A stretch of DNA of 36,902 bases from Akkermansia muciniphila (GCA_945900775.1 CAMDJP010000029.1:1-36902); one strand, 5' to 3'. Counted from the first letter of the stretch, positions 25,898-34,783 are shown. Notes: generated from the letters alone by a model not told the origin. Numbers and translations are program-made.

Positions 25898-26521
25898 TCA
25901 CGCGGTTTTCTTGGCACGGTCGGCTGCCCGCCAAAGATACCACGCGGCGGTGGTGCGGGAAGGGCGCCAGAGCTCCCCGTGCGCGAGCAGTTGATTGGCG
26001 GTCGGCATCTTGCGGCGACGATAGACAATCCGGAAACCGTTGCGCACACCGAAATCGTCCGCCGGCAATACGTCGGGCCGTCCAAGCTGGAATATCAAAA
26101 GCATCTCTGCCGTCCACCGACCAACACCGCGAATCTCGGTGAGTCGGGTGATGATTTCGTCATCGCTCAGGTGCACAATTTGACGCGAGGTGGGGACAAT
26201 GCCGGCCAAGGACTTTGCGGCGATGTCTCGGATAGACGCCACTTTCGCCCGCGAAAAACCGGCGCTGCGTAATGTCTCATCCGAAACGCTGTCCAAGTCT
26301 TCTGGACGAGGGAAACGTCGTCCGGGGAACAGCTTGATGAACCGACGAAGGATGGTGTTCGCCGCGATTCCATTCAGTTGCTGATGGGCGACGGCGAGGA
26401 CGAGCGACTGGAACGGTGGCCGGCGCGTCTCCGGCTTCAGCGTGCAGGGGCCGACTTCATGGATGAGGCGACCTAAGACGGCGTCGCTGGAAGTCAGTTG
26501 CTGGAGTACGTCGGGAGTCAT
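25898..26521 (-). CDS. DNA-3-methyladenine glycosylase, AlkA/HhH-GPD type
   Basis: A 207-residue base-excision repair enzyme that would remove alkylated bases from DNA. The helix-hairpin-helix is LTEIRGVGRWTAEM (about 127-140). The catalytic aspartate is D155 or D156 in PADDFGV, the usual G/P-D position. No Fe-S cysteine cluster is present, so it is AlkA-like rather than Nth/MutY-like. The N-terminal AlkA domain is reduced, as in the shorter yeast Mag1-type enzymes. Its ATG overlaps the argD stop (ATGA), so its translation is coupled to an arginine gene. Confidence 0.88.
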   Translation of the reverse strand: MTPDVLQQLTSSDAVLGRLIHEVGPCTLKPETRRPPFQSLVLAVAHQQLNGIAANTILRRFIKLFPGRRFPRPEDLDSVSDETLRSAGFSRAKVASIRDIAAKSLAGIVPTSRQIVHLSDDEIITRLTEIRGVGRWTAEMLLIFQLGRPDVLPADDFGVRNGFRIVYRRRKMPTANQLLAHGELWRPSRTTAAWYLWRAADRAKKTA

Positions 26522-27819
26522 CGCGTAACAGTTTGGGTAAGTTTGGCGACGACCGACTCGATGATTCGGATCCCTTCGGAGGCCTCGTCCGGTCGCAGGT
26601 TCAGCGCGGGCAGGAGCCGCACGACTTGGTTGCCGCTCGGGATGGTGAGCACGCCCGCCTCGTGCAGGTCATTAACAAACTGCACGCTGGCCGCCTTTTC
26701 GCTCGTGACAAAGGCGGGAATCTGTTCCTTCTCCGCCAATTCGAAACCGATCATCATGCCGAGTCCGCGCACGGCTTTTATAATTTGAGGATACTGCGCA
26801 GCGATGCGGTTCAGTTCGCTTTTCAGAAACTCGCCGGTCTGCCGTGCGTTGTCGGCGAGACCCTCGCGTTCGATGACTTGGAGAATCCGGAGCGCTACGG
26901 CGCAGCCGAGCGGCGTGCCACCGTAGGTCGTACCGTGTGTGCCCGGCCCGAGCAGGTCGGCGAACGGCTGCCGGATCCAAATCGCGCCGATGGGGAAACC
27001 GCCGCCGAGCGATTTCGCCATCGCGACGCCGTCCACGTGGAAATCTTCCGCGCCAGTAACGCCTTCGAGGATGCGTTGAGAGGCCAGAAAGCGTCCGGTG
27101 CGAAAGTGGCCGCACTGGACCGCGTCCATGAGCAGCAGCAGTTTCTTCTCATCGCACAACCGCCGCAGGCCGAGCAGGTAGTCCGGCGTCGCGGCGGTGA
27201 TGCCGCCTTCACCTTGAATTCCCTCGATGAGTACCGCGGCGGTCGCAGGCGAAATTGCCGCGCGCACGGCCTCGAGGTCGTTGTAGAGAGCATGCTTGAA
27301 GCCTCTCACCATTGGCTCGAAGCCCTTCTTTATCTTCTCCTGCCCGGTAGCGGCGATGCCGGCGAGCGTCCGTCCGTGGAAGGAGTTCGTGGCGGTGATA
27401 ATCTCGAATCGGCCCTCGTCGTGGCCGAATTTACGAGCGAGTTTGTAGAGGCCTTCGTTCGCCTCCGCGCCCGAGTTGCAGAAGAAGATCTTGCCCAGCC
27501 CGATGAGGCTCGCGAGCTTCTCGGCGAGGCGCCCCTGCGGTTCGTGGTAGTAGAGGTTCGAGACGTGAACAAGTTGCTTGGACTGCTGGACGAGTGCCTC
27601 GGTGATTTCCGGGTGCGCATGACCGAGCGAGCAGACGGCGATGCCGCCGCCCAGGTCGAGGTAGCGTTTGCCGTTCACGTCCCACAAGTGACTGCCCGCG
27701 CCACCCTTGAAGACGAGGTCGAACCGGCCGTAGCTCGGCACGACATGCTTCTGAAACAGTTCCTGAATCGCGCGCTGGTCGTTCTGGACGATGGGCGGCT
27801 GGGGGACAATCTCCTTCAT
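26518..27819 (-). CDS. argD: acetylornithine aminotransferase
   Basis: A 433-residue class III PLP aminotransferase that converts N-acetylglutamate semialdehyde to N-acetylornithine. PLP contacts are the CNSGAEANE loop (114-122), D232 and K269 in AMAKSLGGG. The usual D-E-V-Q-C-G is D-A-V-Q-C-G (Glu to Ala), a deviation from the family norm. The start (ATG at 27819) overlaps the argB stop by 4 bp. The position in the argJ-argB-argD row supports the arginine role over other class III reactions such as GABA or succinylornithine. Confidence 0.9.
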   Translation of the reverse strand: MKEIVPQPPIVQNDQRAIQELFQKHVVPSYGRFDLVFKGGAGSHLWDVNGKRYLDLGGGIAVCSLGHAHPEITEALVQQSKQLVHVSNLYYHEPQGRLAEKLASLIGLGKIFFCNSGAEANEGLYKLARKFGHDEGRFEIITATNSFHGRTLAGIAATGQEKIKKGFEPMVRGFKHALYNDLEAVRAAISPATAAVLIEGIQGEGGITAATPDYLLGLRRLCDEKKLLLLMDAVQCGHFRTGRFLASQRILEGVTGAEDFHVDGVAMAKSLGGGFPIGAIWIRQPFADLLGPGTHGTTYGGTPLGCAVALRILQVIEREGLADNARQTGEFLKSELNRIAAQYPQIIKAVRGLGMMIGFELAEKEQIPAFVTSEKAASVQFVNDLHEAGVLTIPSGNQVVRLLPALNLRPDEASEGIRIIESVVAKLTQTVTR

Positions 27820-28697
27820 GGTACCACCTCAGTGCCGACGCCGGCGTCTGTGAAAATCTCGAGCAACACCGAATGCGGCGCGCGGCCGTCTACGAACGAC
27901 ACCTTCTCGATACCAGACTTGATGGCCGCCACAGCACTGTCCACTTTCGGGATCATTCCTTTGTCCACGATGCCGGTCTCTTTGAGCGCGGGCACCTCGC
28001 TGATTTGCAGGTGCGCGATAAGTGTAGTCGGATTTTTAGGATCGCGCATCAAGCCGGGCACGTCGCTCATGAAAACGAGCCGCCGAGCCTTCAACGCGAT
28101 GGCGACCTGCGCCGCTGCGACGTCGGCGTTGCAGTTGTAAACCTTGCCGTTCTCGCCGCGCGCGGTGGGACTGATGACTGGCGTGATGCCTTCTGCGATG
28201 CACGCGATGAGTGGCGCGGTATTCACCGCGATTACTTCGCCGACGTAACCGATGTCGATCTTTGTGCCGGGCTTTTCCTTGTCGTCAAGCCAGAGCTTGC
28301 GGCAGGTGAAGATGTCGGTGCCGGCAAAGCCGCGGGCCTTGCCGCCGAGTGAATTGATGGTAGCGACGATCTCGGGGTTAATCTCCCGCGAGAGCACTTG
28401 ATCTACGACCACGACCGTCGCCTCGTCAGTGACGCGCTGGCCTTGAATGAAATTCGCCGCGAGGCCGGCTTTCTCCATCGCGCGGGTAATCGCCTTGCCA
28501 CCGCCGTGGACAACCACGGGATTGATCTCCACCGCTTCAAGAAAAACGATGTCGCGCGCCACGCCGTTGCGCACGGCTGCGTCAGGCGAATCCATGAAAC
28601 TGCCGCCGTACTTCACCACAAACGTCGTGCCGCTGAACCGCTGGATATACGGCAACGCTTCGATCAGTGTCGCAGCTTTTGTGATGAGTTCGTGCAT
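27816..28697 (-). CDS. argB: acetylglutamate kinase
   Basis: A 293-residue amino-acid kinase that phosphorylates N-acetylglutamate. The N-terminal KYGGSFM is the phosphate-binding loop, HGGGKAIT (about 74-81) a glycine-rich substrate loop, and YNCNADVAAAQVA the acetylglutamate-binding segment. An N-terminal helix (MHELITKAATLIEALPYIQRF) is present, as in arginine-inhibited hexameric NAGKs, so feedback control by arginine is plausible. It starts 12 bp after argJ and overlaps argD by 4 bp. Confidence 0.94.
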   Translation of the reverse strand: MHELITKAATLIEALPYIQRFSGTTFVVKYGGSFMDSPDAAVRNGVARDIVFLEAVEINPVVVHGGGKAITRAMEKAGLAANFIQGQRVTDEATVVVVDQVLSREINPEIVATINSLGGKARGFAGTDIFTCRKLWLDDKEKPGTKIDIGYVGEVIAVNTAPLIACIAEGITPVISPTARGENGKVYNCNADVAAAQVAIALKARRLVFMSDVPGLMRDPKNPTTLIAHLQISEVPALKETGIVDKGMIPKVDSAVAAIKSGIEKVSFVDGRAPHSVLLEIFTDAGVGTEVVP

Positions 28698-28709
28698 TGT
28701 CGAAAGAGA

Positions 28710-30044
28710 TTAGCCGCCGAGCGTCGTTGGGTCGCTCACGTCGCCTTTGTTGAAGTCCACATACTCTTCGGTGAGATCGCAAGTGTACATCACCGCGGCA
28801 GATTTGCCGAGGTTCAGGTTGATATGGAGATCAAACTCTTTCGCTGCCACGGCTGCGCAGAGTGTCTTGAAGGGCGTCTTCGTCGGCTGGCCTTTCTTGA
28901 GCGAGTGAAATCGTTTCTTCGATGTGGGTGTACTGTACGCGATGTCCACCTTCTCCTCGACGATTGTGGCTGGCGAGTAACCGAGTGCATCAATGATGCG
29001 GCCCCAATTCGGGTCGCCACCGAACCAGCTCGTCTTTACGAGCGTACTGTTCGCCACGGCACGCGCCGCGGCGTCGGCGTCCGCGAAGGTTTTCGCTCCA
29101 CTCACGTGGACGGTGACGAAACGCGTCACACCCTCGCCGTCGCGCACGATCATCTTCGCCAGTTCGAGGCAGACGTGTTTGAGGGCGGCTTGGAACGCGG
29201 CGAAGTCTTTGTGCTTTGCTGACGAAATCTTCGCGTTCTCCGCCAATCCATTTGCCAGCACGAGCACAGTGTCATTGGTGCTCATATCGCCGTCCACCGT
29301 GATGCAGTTGAAACTGTGGGCGACGGCTTCCTGCAGCGCGGTCTGCAGCACCTTCGCCTCGATGGCAGTGTCAGTTGTGATGAAGCAGAGCATCGTGGCG
29401 TGAACTCCCTGCGGCACAGCGGCCGGACGCGCGCCGGTGGCGCTCATGCCGGGCTGGATCATGCCCGCGCCTTTGCAGATGCCGCCGATGCGGACGGATT
29501 TACGGCCGAGTTTGAATTCGATCGCGACCTGTTTCGGCCGCGTGTCGCTCGTCATGATTGCCTCGGCCGTCTCGGCGGCGTGTTCAGGGCCGTCGCCCAA
29601 AAGTTCGGCGCACTCGAGGATGCCGTTCTTCACGTTGGCCATCGGCAGGTTCACGCCAATCCGGCCCGTGGAGGCGACGAAGATGTGCTCGGCCGGTAGG
29701 TGGAACTGCTTGGCGACGAGGTCGCTCATCGCGAGCGCGTCCTTCAAACCCTGCTTGCCGGTACAGGCATTGGCGTTGCCGGAATTGACGACGACGGCCT
29801 GCGCGACGCCGCCCTTCATGCGCTCGGCGCAAACCTTCACCGGCGCGGCGCAGATTTGGTTGGTCGTGAACATCCCCGCCACGGCAGCGGGCACCTCGGA
29901 GACGATCAGCGCGAGGTCGCGCTTCTTCCCCTTGGCTGAGCCCTTTCCGGTGCCAAGCCGTTTGATGTCGCAGAAGACGCCGGCGGTGAGAAAACCGCGC
30001 GGGGCGACGATGGCGCCGAGGATGGATTTGAGAGCAACGCTCAT
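28710..30044 (-). CDS. argJ: glutamate N-acetyltransferase/amino-acid acetyltransferase ArgJ
   Basis: A 444-residue enzyme that moves the acetyl group from acetylornithine to glutamate and so recycles it; bifunctional members also use acetyl-CoA. The self-cleavage site and nucleophile is T217 in HATMLCF; the active-site loops VVVNSGNANACTG and FGGDPNWGRI are normal. The precursor would split into alpha and beta chains there. It is first in the arginine cluster. argC, needed for the preceding reduction, is not in the window. Confidence 0.94.
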   Translation of the reverse strand: MSVALKSILGAIVAPRGFLTAGVFCDIKRLGTGKGSAKGKKRDLALIVSEVPAAVAGMFTTNQICAAPVKVCAERMKGGVAQAVVVNSGNANACTGKQGLKDALAMSDLVAKQFHLPAEHIFVASTGRIGVNLPMANVKNGILECAELLGDGPEHAAETAEAIMTSDTRPKQVAIEFKLGRKSVRIGGICKGAGMIQPGMSATGARPAAVPQGVHATMLCFITTDTAIEAKVLQTALQEAVAHSFNCITVDGDMSTNDTVLVLANGLAENAKISSAKHKDFAAFQAALKHVCLELAKMIVRDGEGVTRFVTVHVSGAKTFADADAAARAVANSTLVKTSWFGGDPNWGRIIDALGYSPATIVEEKVDIAYSTPTSKKRFHSLKKGQPTKTPFKTLCAAVAAKEFDLHINLNLGKSAAVMYTCDLTEEYVDFNKGDVSDPTTLGG

Positions 30045-30096
30045 TGGAAAATAAAAGGATTGGTCAGTGGCGATGGGGAAAGCAAAAGGCGGCGAA

Positions 30097-30116
30097 CCGC
30101 GAAGGGTTATTCGCGG
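30097..30116 (-). terminator. weak terminator candidate between DMT gene and argJ
   Basis: A perfect 7-bp stem (CCGCGAA at 30097-30103, TTCGCGG at 30110-30116) with a 6-nt loop lies between the DMT permease stop and the argJ start. On the minus strand it is followed after 9 nt by a short T-rich tract. It may end the permease transcript. A perfect -35 hexamer (TTGACA, minus strand, at 30188-30193) lies upstream, but no convincing -10 follows it. Confidence 0.35.
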
Positions 30117-30217
30117 CGGAAAGAGTAATTGGCTTTAGCGTCCAATTTCATCATGCGATGGCTACAGAAACCAGTTTCACGTCGCGCTGTCAACTGCGCT
30201 TCGTGCACATTTGCCTG

Positions 30218-31144
30218 TCAGCGGCTCACGAGCACCAGCGCAATCGCGCCCGCCACCGCAATCATGCCGCCGATGAGTGCGCGCCGACTCGGGCGCTCTT
30301 CGCCCATCCAAATCGCGAAAGGGATCACGGTGAGCGGCGTGATGGCTACAATCGGGAGCACCACGCCGGTGCCCTTGGTGAGCAACGCCCACTGATAGCA
30401 GCTTACGCCGAGCGTCGGTCCGACGAGGGCGTTGAAAGCGAGCCACGGGCCAGCCGTGCGCCACTTCTCTTTCGTCGTCAACGTTGGTGTCGGCGAAATG
30501 GCTTCATCTTTTCCGGCGAATATTTTCTTCCACCGCAGGAAAAGAAGGAACAATCCGGTGACGAATAACCCGCCAAGGATACGCTGATACGCCGCGGTAA
30601 TGCCGTCTACGGGTTGGCCTGCGGCTTCGGCGACGGCGTAAGCTTTACGACTGAGCACTGCACCGAGGCCTTGGCCGAGTGCAGCCAGGGTGCCGAAGGC
30701 GATGCCGGCCGTAATAGTACGGCGATCGATGTGCGGATTTTCGCCGGGCGCGAGTGCCATTCCCACACCGCCGAGGATTGCTGCGCCACAGGCGATTTCG
30801 GTCGCGCTGAGCGAATTGCCGAGCCAGAGCCATTCAGTCAACGCGGCGAACGGTGCGGCGAGACAGTTCACCATCATGATTGTTAATCGGGTGCCGAGCC
30901 GCGGATAAGTCTGGAAGAGGGCGATGTCGCCAAGACCGAATCCGATCGCGCCGCTGATGAGAAAGACCGCCAACGCCCCGCCACCGAGACCTTCGCTCAT
31001 CGTGTGCGCCCACGTGCCGAGCAGCAGCGAGGCCAGTGTGAGTCGCCAGAAGTTCACCTCCGTGCCGGGCAGCCACTTGACCAACTGGCGGCCGGAGACG
31101 GCGGAACAGGAAAACAAGATGGTGGCGAGAATAGCGCCGAGCAC
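30218..31144 (-). CDS. DMT superfamily permease (EamA type)
   Basis: A 308-residue inner-membrane transporter with about ten hydrophobic helices in two repeats of five, the EamA layout. The second repeat is recognised by GVVLPIVAITPLTVIPFAIWM and a final VAGAIALVLVSR. The loop near residues 205-230 is charged and likely cytoplasmic. The start is a GTG at 31144. Family members export amino acids, metabolites or drugs; the cargo is unknown. It lies upstream of argJ on the same strand, but the 173-bp gap suggests no shared transcript. Confidence 0.82.
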   Translation of the reverse strand: MLGAILATILFSCSAVSGRQLVKWLPGTEVNFWRLTLASLLLGTWAHTMSEGLGGGALAVFLISGAIGFGLGDIALFQTYPRLGTRLTIMMVNCLAAPFAALTEWLWLGNSLSATEIACGAAILGGVGMALAPGENPHIDRRTITAGIAFGTLAALGQGLGAVLSRKAYAVAEAAGQPVDGITAAYQRILGGLFVTGLFLLFLRWKKIFAGKDEAISPTPTLTTKEKWRTAGPWLAFNALVGPTLGVSCYQWALLTKGTGVVLPIVAITPLTVIPFAIWMGEERPSRRALIGGMIAVAGAIALVLVSR

Positions 31145-31279
31145 GAGGCGAAGTTGTTAGTCGCGCCGAGCCTTGTTGTCAGCAAATAAACGCTGGCCCG
31201 CAGAATTCCGGTAGATGTGGCTCAATGAATTAATCGTCGCTTGGTTGGTGTGAATAAAGGGAACAAGAATTGGTTGAGG

Positions 31280-31295
31280 CGCAGTAGAAACTGCG
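31280..31295 (+). promoter_or_regulatory. small hairpin in the leader of the TPR gene
   Basis: A perfect 6-bp stem (CGCAGT/ACTGCG) closes a 4-nt loop (AGAA) and ends 13 nt before the preferred ATG at 31309. It could mask or space the ribosome-binding site (AGGA). No T tract follows, so it is not a terminator. Confidence 0.3.
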
Positions 31296-31308
31296 TAGGA
31301 TGAGACCA

Positions 31309-32313
31309 ATGACACGGAATTTTATTCTCGCAGGGTTGATTGGCGCGACAGGGTTCGCGTTGCACGCGCAAACGCCGGTATCGAAAGCACCCGCACCAAA
31401 GACTCCTCCGCCGACTGCTGAGCAGGAGATGTTCATGCGTCAGTCGCGCGAGTTATTCCGCGATGGCAAGCACAAGGAGGCGATCGGCTTTGCGACCAAG
31501 GCTATCGCCAACGCGCCGCAGAATTTCTACGGCCACCTTTTCCGCGGCGAGTTGCACGAGGCGCTGCGGATGAACGACGAGGCGGTACAGGACCTCAGTC
31601 TCGCGCTGCGCATCGACGCTTCACAGGCCAAGGTCTACCAACTGCGCGGCAGCTGCCAGTTCAAGCTCGGGCGGTTCAAGGAGTCCATCGCCGATTTCGA
31701 CACCTTCATCCAGTTGCAGCCGAAGCAGGAGCCCTACCACTGGCAGCGCGGTATTTCCTATTACTACGCCAAGCGTTACGAGGAAGGCCGCAAGCAGTTT
31801 GACTGGCACCAGACGGTGAACCACAACGACGTGGAGAACGCCGTGTGGCACTTCCTCTGCGTGGCACGCAAGGACGGAATCGAGAAGGCGCGCGAGAAAA
31901 TCATCCCCATCGAGGGCGATAAGCGCGTGCCGATGATGGAGGTTCACAAACTTTTCGCCAACAAGCTCCGGCCAAGTGAGGTGATTTCCGCCGCCAAGGC
32001 TGGGGCCTCGGCGCCCGCCGAACTCGAGCACCGCCTGTTCCACGCCCACCTTTATCTCGGCCTGTACTACGACATCACCGGCAAGCGGGATCTTGCTTTG
32101 GTTTACCTGCGTCGCGCAGCGGATAAGACCGAGAAGTTCGGCTACATGGCTGACGTCGCGCGCGTCCACGTCGACTATATCCAGAAGGAACCAATCGCCG
32201 TACCGAAAGCTGCTACGAAACCTGTACCGAAGCCTGTTACGAAGCCTGTTACGAAGCCTGCGCTGAAGGAAAAAGAGCAGGGGAACGCGACGAAAGAGAC
32301 GAAACAAGAGTAA
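31309..32313 (+). CDS. secreted TPR-repeat protein
   Basis: A 334-residue exported protein. The signal peptide (MTRNFILAGLIGATGFALHAQ) and the AGGA tract 8 bp upstream favour the ATG at 31309 over the one at 31300. After a Pro-rich linker, about four TPR motifs cover residues 40-165 (for example HKEAIGFATKAIANAP and FKESIADFDTFIQLQP). A further helical pair ends with LYLGLYYDITGKRDLALVYL. The layout recalls NlpI. The tail repeats K-P-V-(P/T), encoded by a 12-bp tandem repeat. TPRs mediate protein contacts; the partner is unknown. The enolase-family gene follows 35 bp later. Confidence 0.8.
   Translation: MTRNFILAGLIGATGFALHAQTPVSKAPAPKTPPPTAEQEMFMRQSRELFRDGKHKEAIGFATKAIANAPQNFYGHLFRGELHEALRMNDEAVQDLSLALRIDASQAKVYQLRGSCQFKLGRFKESIADFDTFIQLQPKQEPYHWQRGISYYYAKRYEEGRKQFDWHQTVNHNDVENAVWHFLCVARKDGIEKAREKIIPIEGDKRVPMMEVHKLFANKLRPSEVISAAKAGASAPAELEHRLFHAHLYLGLYYDITGKRDLALVYLRRAADKTEKFGYMADVARVHVDYIQKEPIAVPKAATKPVPKPVTKPVTKPALKEKEQGNATKETKQE
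32218..32265 (+). repeat. 12-bp tandem repeat inside the TPR gene
   Basis: Four units of the type AAGCCTGTTACG, the two middle ones identical and the outer two diverged, encode the K-P-V-P/K-P-V-T tail. It is a coding microsatellite and may vary in copy number between strains. Confidence 0.8.
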
Positions 32314-32348
32314 TCCGCGTTTCTCCACGCCGCTTCCGCTCGCTGCCC

Positions 32349-33755
32349 ATGTCCAAGCCGACCGACGTCCGTTGCATCGCCAGCGCACTCCATTTGCTGC
32401 CCGTGCACATGCGAATGCCCCTTAAGTTCGGCCTGGAGACGGTTACCTATGTCACCTGCGCCCGCGCTCGCGTGCGTGTAGCTGATGCGAGGGGTCGTAC
32501 CGCCGAGGGTTGGGGTGAGACTCCGCTCTCGGTTACGTGGGTCTGGCCCAGTTCGCTGCCGTATGAGGAACGCCACGCGGCATTGAAGGATTTCACGCTG
32601 CAGTTGGCGCGTGCGTGGGCGGAGTTTGCCGCCAGCGGTCACCCAATCGAACTGGGTCACGATTTCCAGAAGCAGATTCTGCCGCGGCTACTCGCCGAGT
32701 CGAATGCCGCGCGCGCAGGTCGCGAGCCGATGCCGTGGCTGGCGGCGCTCGTCTGCTGCTCGGTGCTCGATCTCGCGGTGCACGACGCCTACGGCAACCT
32801 CCACGGTCGCCCCGTGTACGAGACCTACAACGCGGAATGGATGAGCCGTTCGCTCGGCGACTTTCTCTCGCCCGCCGCTGGCACCGCGGTTTCCTTTGCT
32901 GGCAAGTTCCCGTGCGACTTCTTCGTCGCGCCTGCGCCGCAGCGGTTGCGCGCGTGGCATTTGGTTGGCGGCCTCGACCCGCTCGACGAATCAGAACTGA
33001 AAGGCAACGAGCCGAGGGACGGCTACCCCGTGTTGCTCGCGGACTGGATTCATCGCGACGGGTTGAAGTGCCTCAAAATCAAATTGCGCGGCAATGACGC
33101 GGTGTGGGATTACGCGCGCACGGTGAAGATTGGCGGGATTGCCCTGGCCAACGATGTAGAGTGGCTCACCGCCGACTTCAACTGCACTGTCATCGAGCCG
33201 GCTTACGTGAATGAGATTCTCGACCGACTGCGTGACGAACATCCGCGCTTGTACGCCATGTTGCTCTACGTCGAGCAGCCGTTTCCGTACGAGCTGGAGA
33301 AGCATCGGATCGACGTGCGCAGCGTCGCTGCGCGCAAGCCGCTTTTCCTGGACGAGAGCGCGCATGACTGGGAGCACGTGCGCCTCGGCCGCGAACTAGG
33401 TTGGACCGGCGTGGCGCTCAAGACGTGCAAAACGCAGACCGGTGCGCTGCTATCCGCTTGCTGGGCGAAGGCGCACGGGATGACCTTGATGGTGCAGGAC
33501 CTCACGAACCCGATGCTTGCGCAGATTCCGCACTGCCTGCTCGCGGCGCACACCGGTACGATTCAAGGAGTGGAGACGAATGCGATGCAGTTCTATCCCG
33601 AAGCTTCCGCGGCCGAGGCACAGGTGCATCCGGGCCTCTACGCACGGCGGGACGGCTGCGTGGACCTTGCGACATTGCGCGGTTCGGGCTTTGGTTATCG
33701 CGTAGAAGAGATTCGCCGCGACCTGCCGATGGCGGTGGGTGAGTTTGGCAAATGA
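32349..33755 (+). CDS. enolase-superfamily enzyme (mandelate racemase/muconate lactonizing type)
   Basis: A 468-residue enzyme with the capping domain at the N-terminus (MPLKFGLETVTYVTCARARV onward) and a TIM-barrel catalytic domain. The key residues are intact: K243-x-K245 (KIKL), metal ligands D276 (TADFN), E309 (YVEQPFP) and D335 (LDES), and K358 (ALKTCK) on the other side. This is the lysine/lysine pattern of the muconate-lactonizing, o-succinylbenzoate-synthase and dipeptide-epimerase subgroup. It abstracts a proton alpha to a carboxylate. The length exceeds the usual 370-400 because of insertions near 65-75 and 160-235. The substrate cannot be named. Overlaps the methyltransferase gene by 4 bp. 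Confidence 0.8.
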   Translation: MSKPTDVRCIASALHLLPVHMRMPLKFGLETVTYVTCARARVRVADARGRTAEGWGETPLSVTWVWPSSLPYEERHAALKDFTLQLARAWAEFAASGHPIELGHDFQKQILPRLLAESNAARAGREPMPWLAALVCCSVLDLAVHDAYGNLHGRPVYETYNAEWMSRSLGDFLSPAAGTAVSFAGKFPCDFFVAPAPQRLRAWHLVGGLDPLDESELKGNEPRDGYPVLLADWIHRDGLKCLKIKLRGNDAVWDYARTVKIGGIALANDVEWLTADFNCTVIEPAYVNEILDRLRDEHPRLYAMLLYVEQPFPYELEKHRIDVRSVAARKPLFLDESAHDWEHVRLGRELGWTGVALKTCKTQTGALLSACWAKAHGMTLMVQDLTNPMLAQIPHCLLAAHTGTIQGVETNAMQFYPEASAAEAQVHPGLYARRDGCVDLATLRGSGFGYRVEEIRRDLPMAVGEFGK

Positions 33756-34783
33756 CAGACCTTGCCCAACTGCCTCAGACCGATCCGCTGCCAATCTTCC
33801 GCCAGCGCGACGGTATTTACGCGACCGACTTGCTCGGCGCGGCCGTGGCGCATCTCGACTTCTTCACGTGGCTCCACAAAAACCCGTCCGACCTCGCCGG
33901 AATCTGCCGGGCGTTCAGTTTCCATGAGCGGCCGGTAGACGTGATGCTTTCGCTCTTTTGTGCGATGGGTCTTGTGGAGAAATGTGACGGCGTATTCCGC
34001 GTCTCGCTGATGGCGCGTGAGCACCTCGTCGCAGGCTCGCAGTGGAATCTCGGCCCGTACTTCGGCTCGCTCAAAGAACGACCGGTCTGTCGCGATTTCG
34101 TCACCATCCTCCGCACGGACAAGCCTGCCAACTGGGGAAGCTACAAGGACGAACAGGAATGGGCGAAGGCGATGGAGGACGAGGAGTTCGCCCGCGGCTT
34201 CACGGCAGCGATGGATTGCCGCGGTGTCTATCTCGGCCAGAAATTGGCGCAGACGGTGAATCTCTCCGGCAGCACGCGCCTGCTCGACATCGGTGGTGGT
34301 TCCGGGATTTATGCCTGCGCGATTGCGGCGCGGCATGCCAACCTGCGCGCGGCGGTTCTGGAACGTGCGCCGGTGGACGCCATTGCCCGGGCGAAAATCG
34401 GCGAGCGCGGTCTGGCTGAGCGTGTCGAAGTGCTGACGGGTGATTTCTTCGCTGGTCCGTTGCCGACTGGATTTGACGCCCATCTCTACTCGAACGTGCT
34501 GCACGATTGGGACGCGACGACGGTGCGCGCATTATTGGCAAAATCGCATGTGGCACTGCCGGCGGGCGGGCGATTGATCATCCACGATATGCACTTGAAC
34601 GCCGACAAGACTGGGCCGCTGCCGGTCGCAAGTTACTCGGCCATTCTGATGGCGGTGACGGAAGGTCGCTGCTATTCCGTGGCGGAAATGGAGACGTGGT
34701 TGGTAGCGGCCGGTTTCTCCGAAGTGACCTTTGCGCTAACGGCCGCTGACCGGAGTGTGATCGCAGCACGGAAAGCGGGTTGA
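33752..34783 (+). CDS. SAM-dependent O-methyltransferase
   Basis: A 343-residue small-molecule methyltransferase of the acetylserotonin/caffeate O-methyltransferase type. The N-terminal winged-helix dimerisation domain (about 20-95) is followed by the SAM site LLDIGGGSGIYA (177-188) and the catalytic-region motif SNVLHDWD (H251). The C-terminal ILMAVTEGRCYS also fits. In known members this His deprotonates a hydroxyl. It starts inside the stop of the enolase-family gene (ATGA), so both proteins are probably made together and act on one compound. The pathway is unknown. Confidence 0.82.
   Translation: MTDLAQLPQTDPLPIFRQRDGIYATDLLGAAVAHLDFFTWLHKNPSDLAGICRAFSFHERPVDVMLSLFCAMGLVEKCDGVFRVSLMAREHLVAGSQWNLGPYFGSLKERPVCRDFVTILRTDKPANWGSYKDEQEWAKAMEDEEFARGFTAAMDCRGVYLGQKLAQTVNLSGSTRLLDIGGGSGIYACAIAARHANLRAAVLERAPVDAIARAKIGERGLAERVEVLTGDFFAGPLPTGFDAHLYSNVLHDWDATTVRALLAKSHVALPAGGRLIIHDMHLNADKTGPLPVASYSAILMAVTEGRCYSVAEMETWLVAAGFSEVTFALTAADRSVIAARKAG

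Noticed and set aside
26533-28140. A 535-codon open frame on the plus strand across argD and argB
   Set aside because: Antisense shadow of two genes with intact motifs; its translation is Arg/Glu/Val-rich without any recognisable domain.
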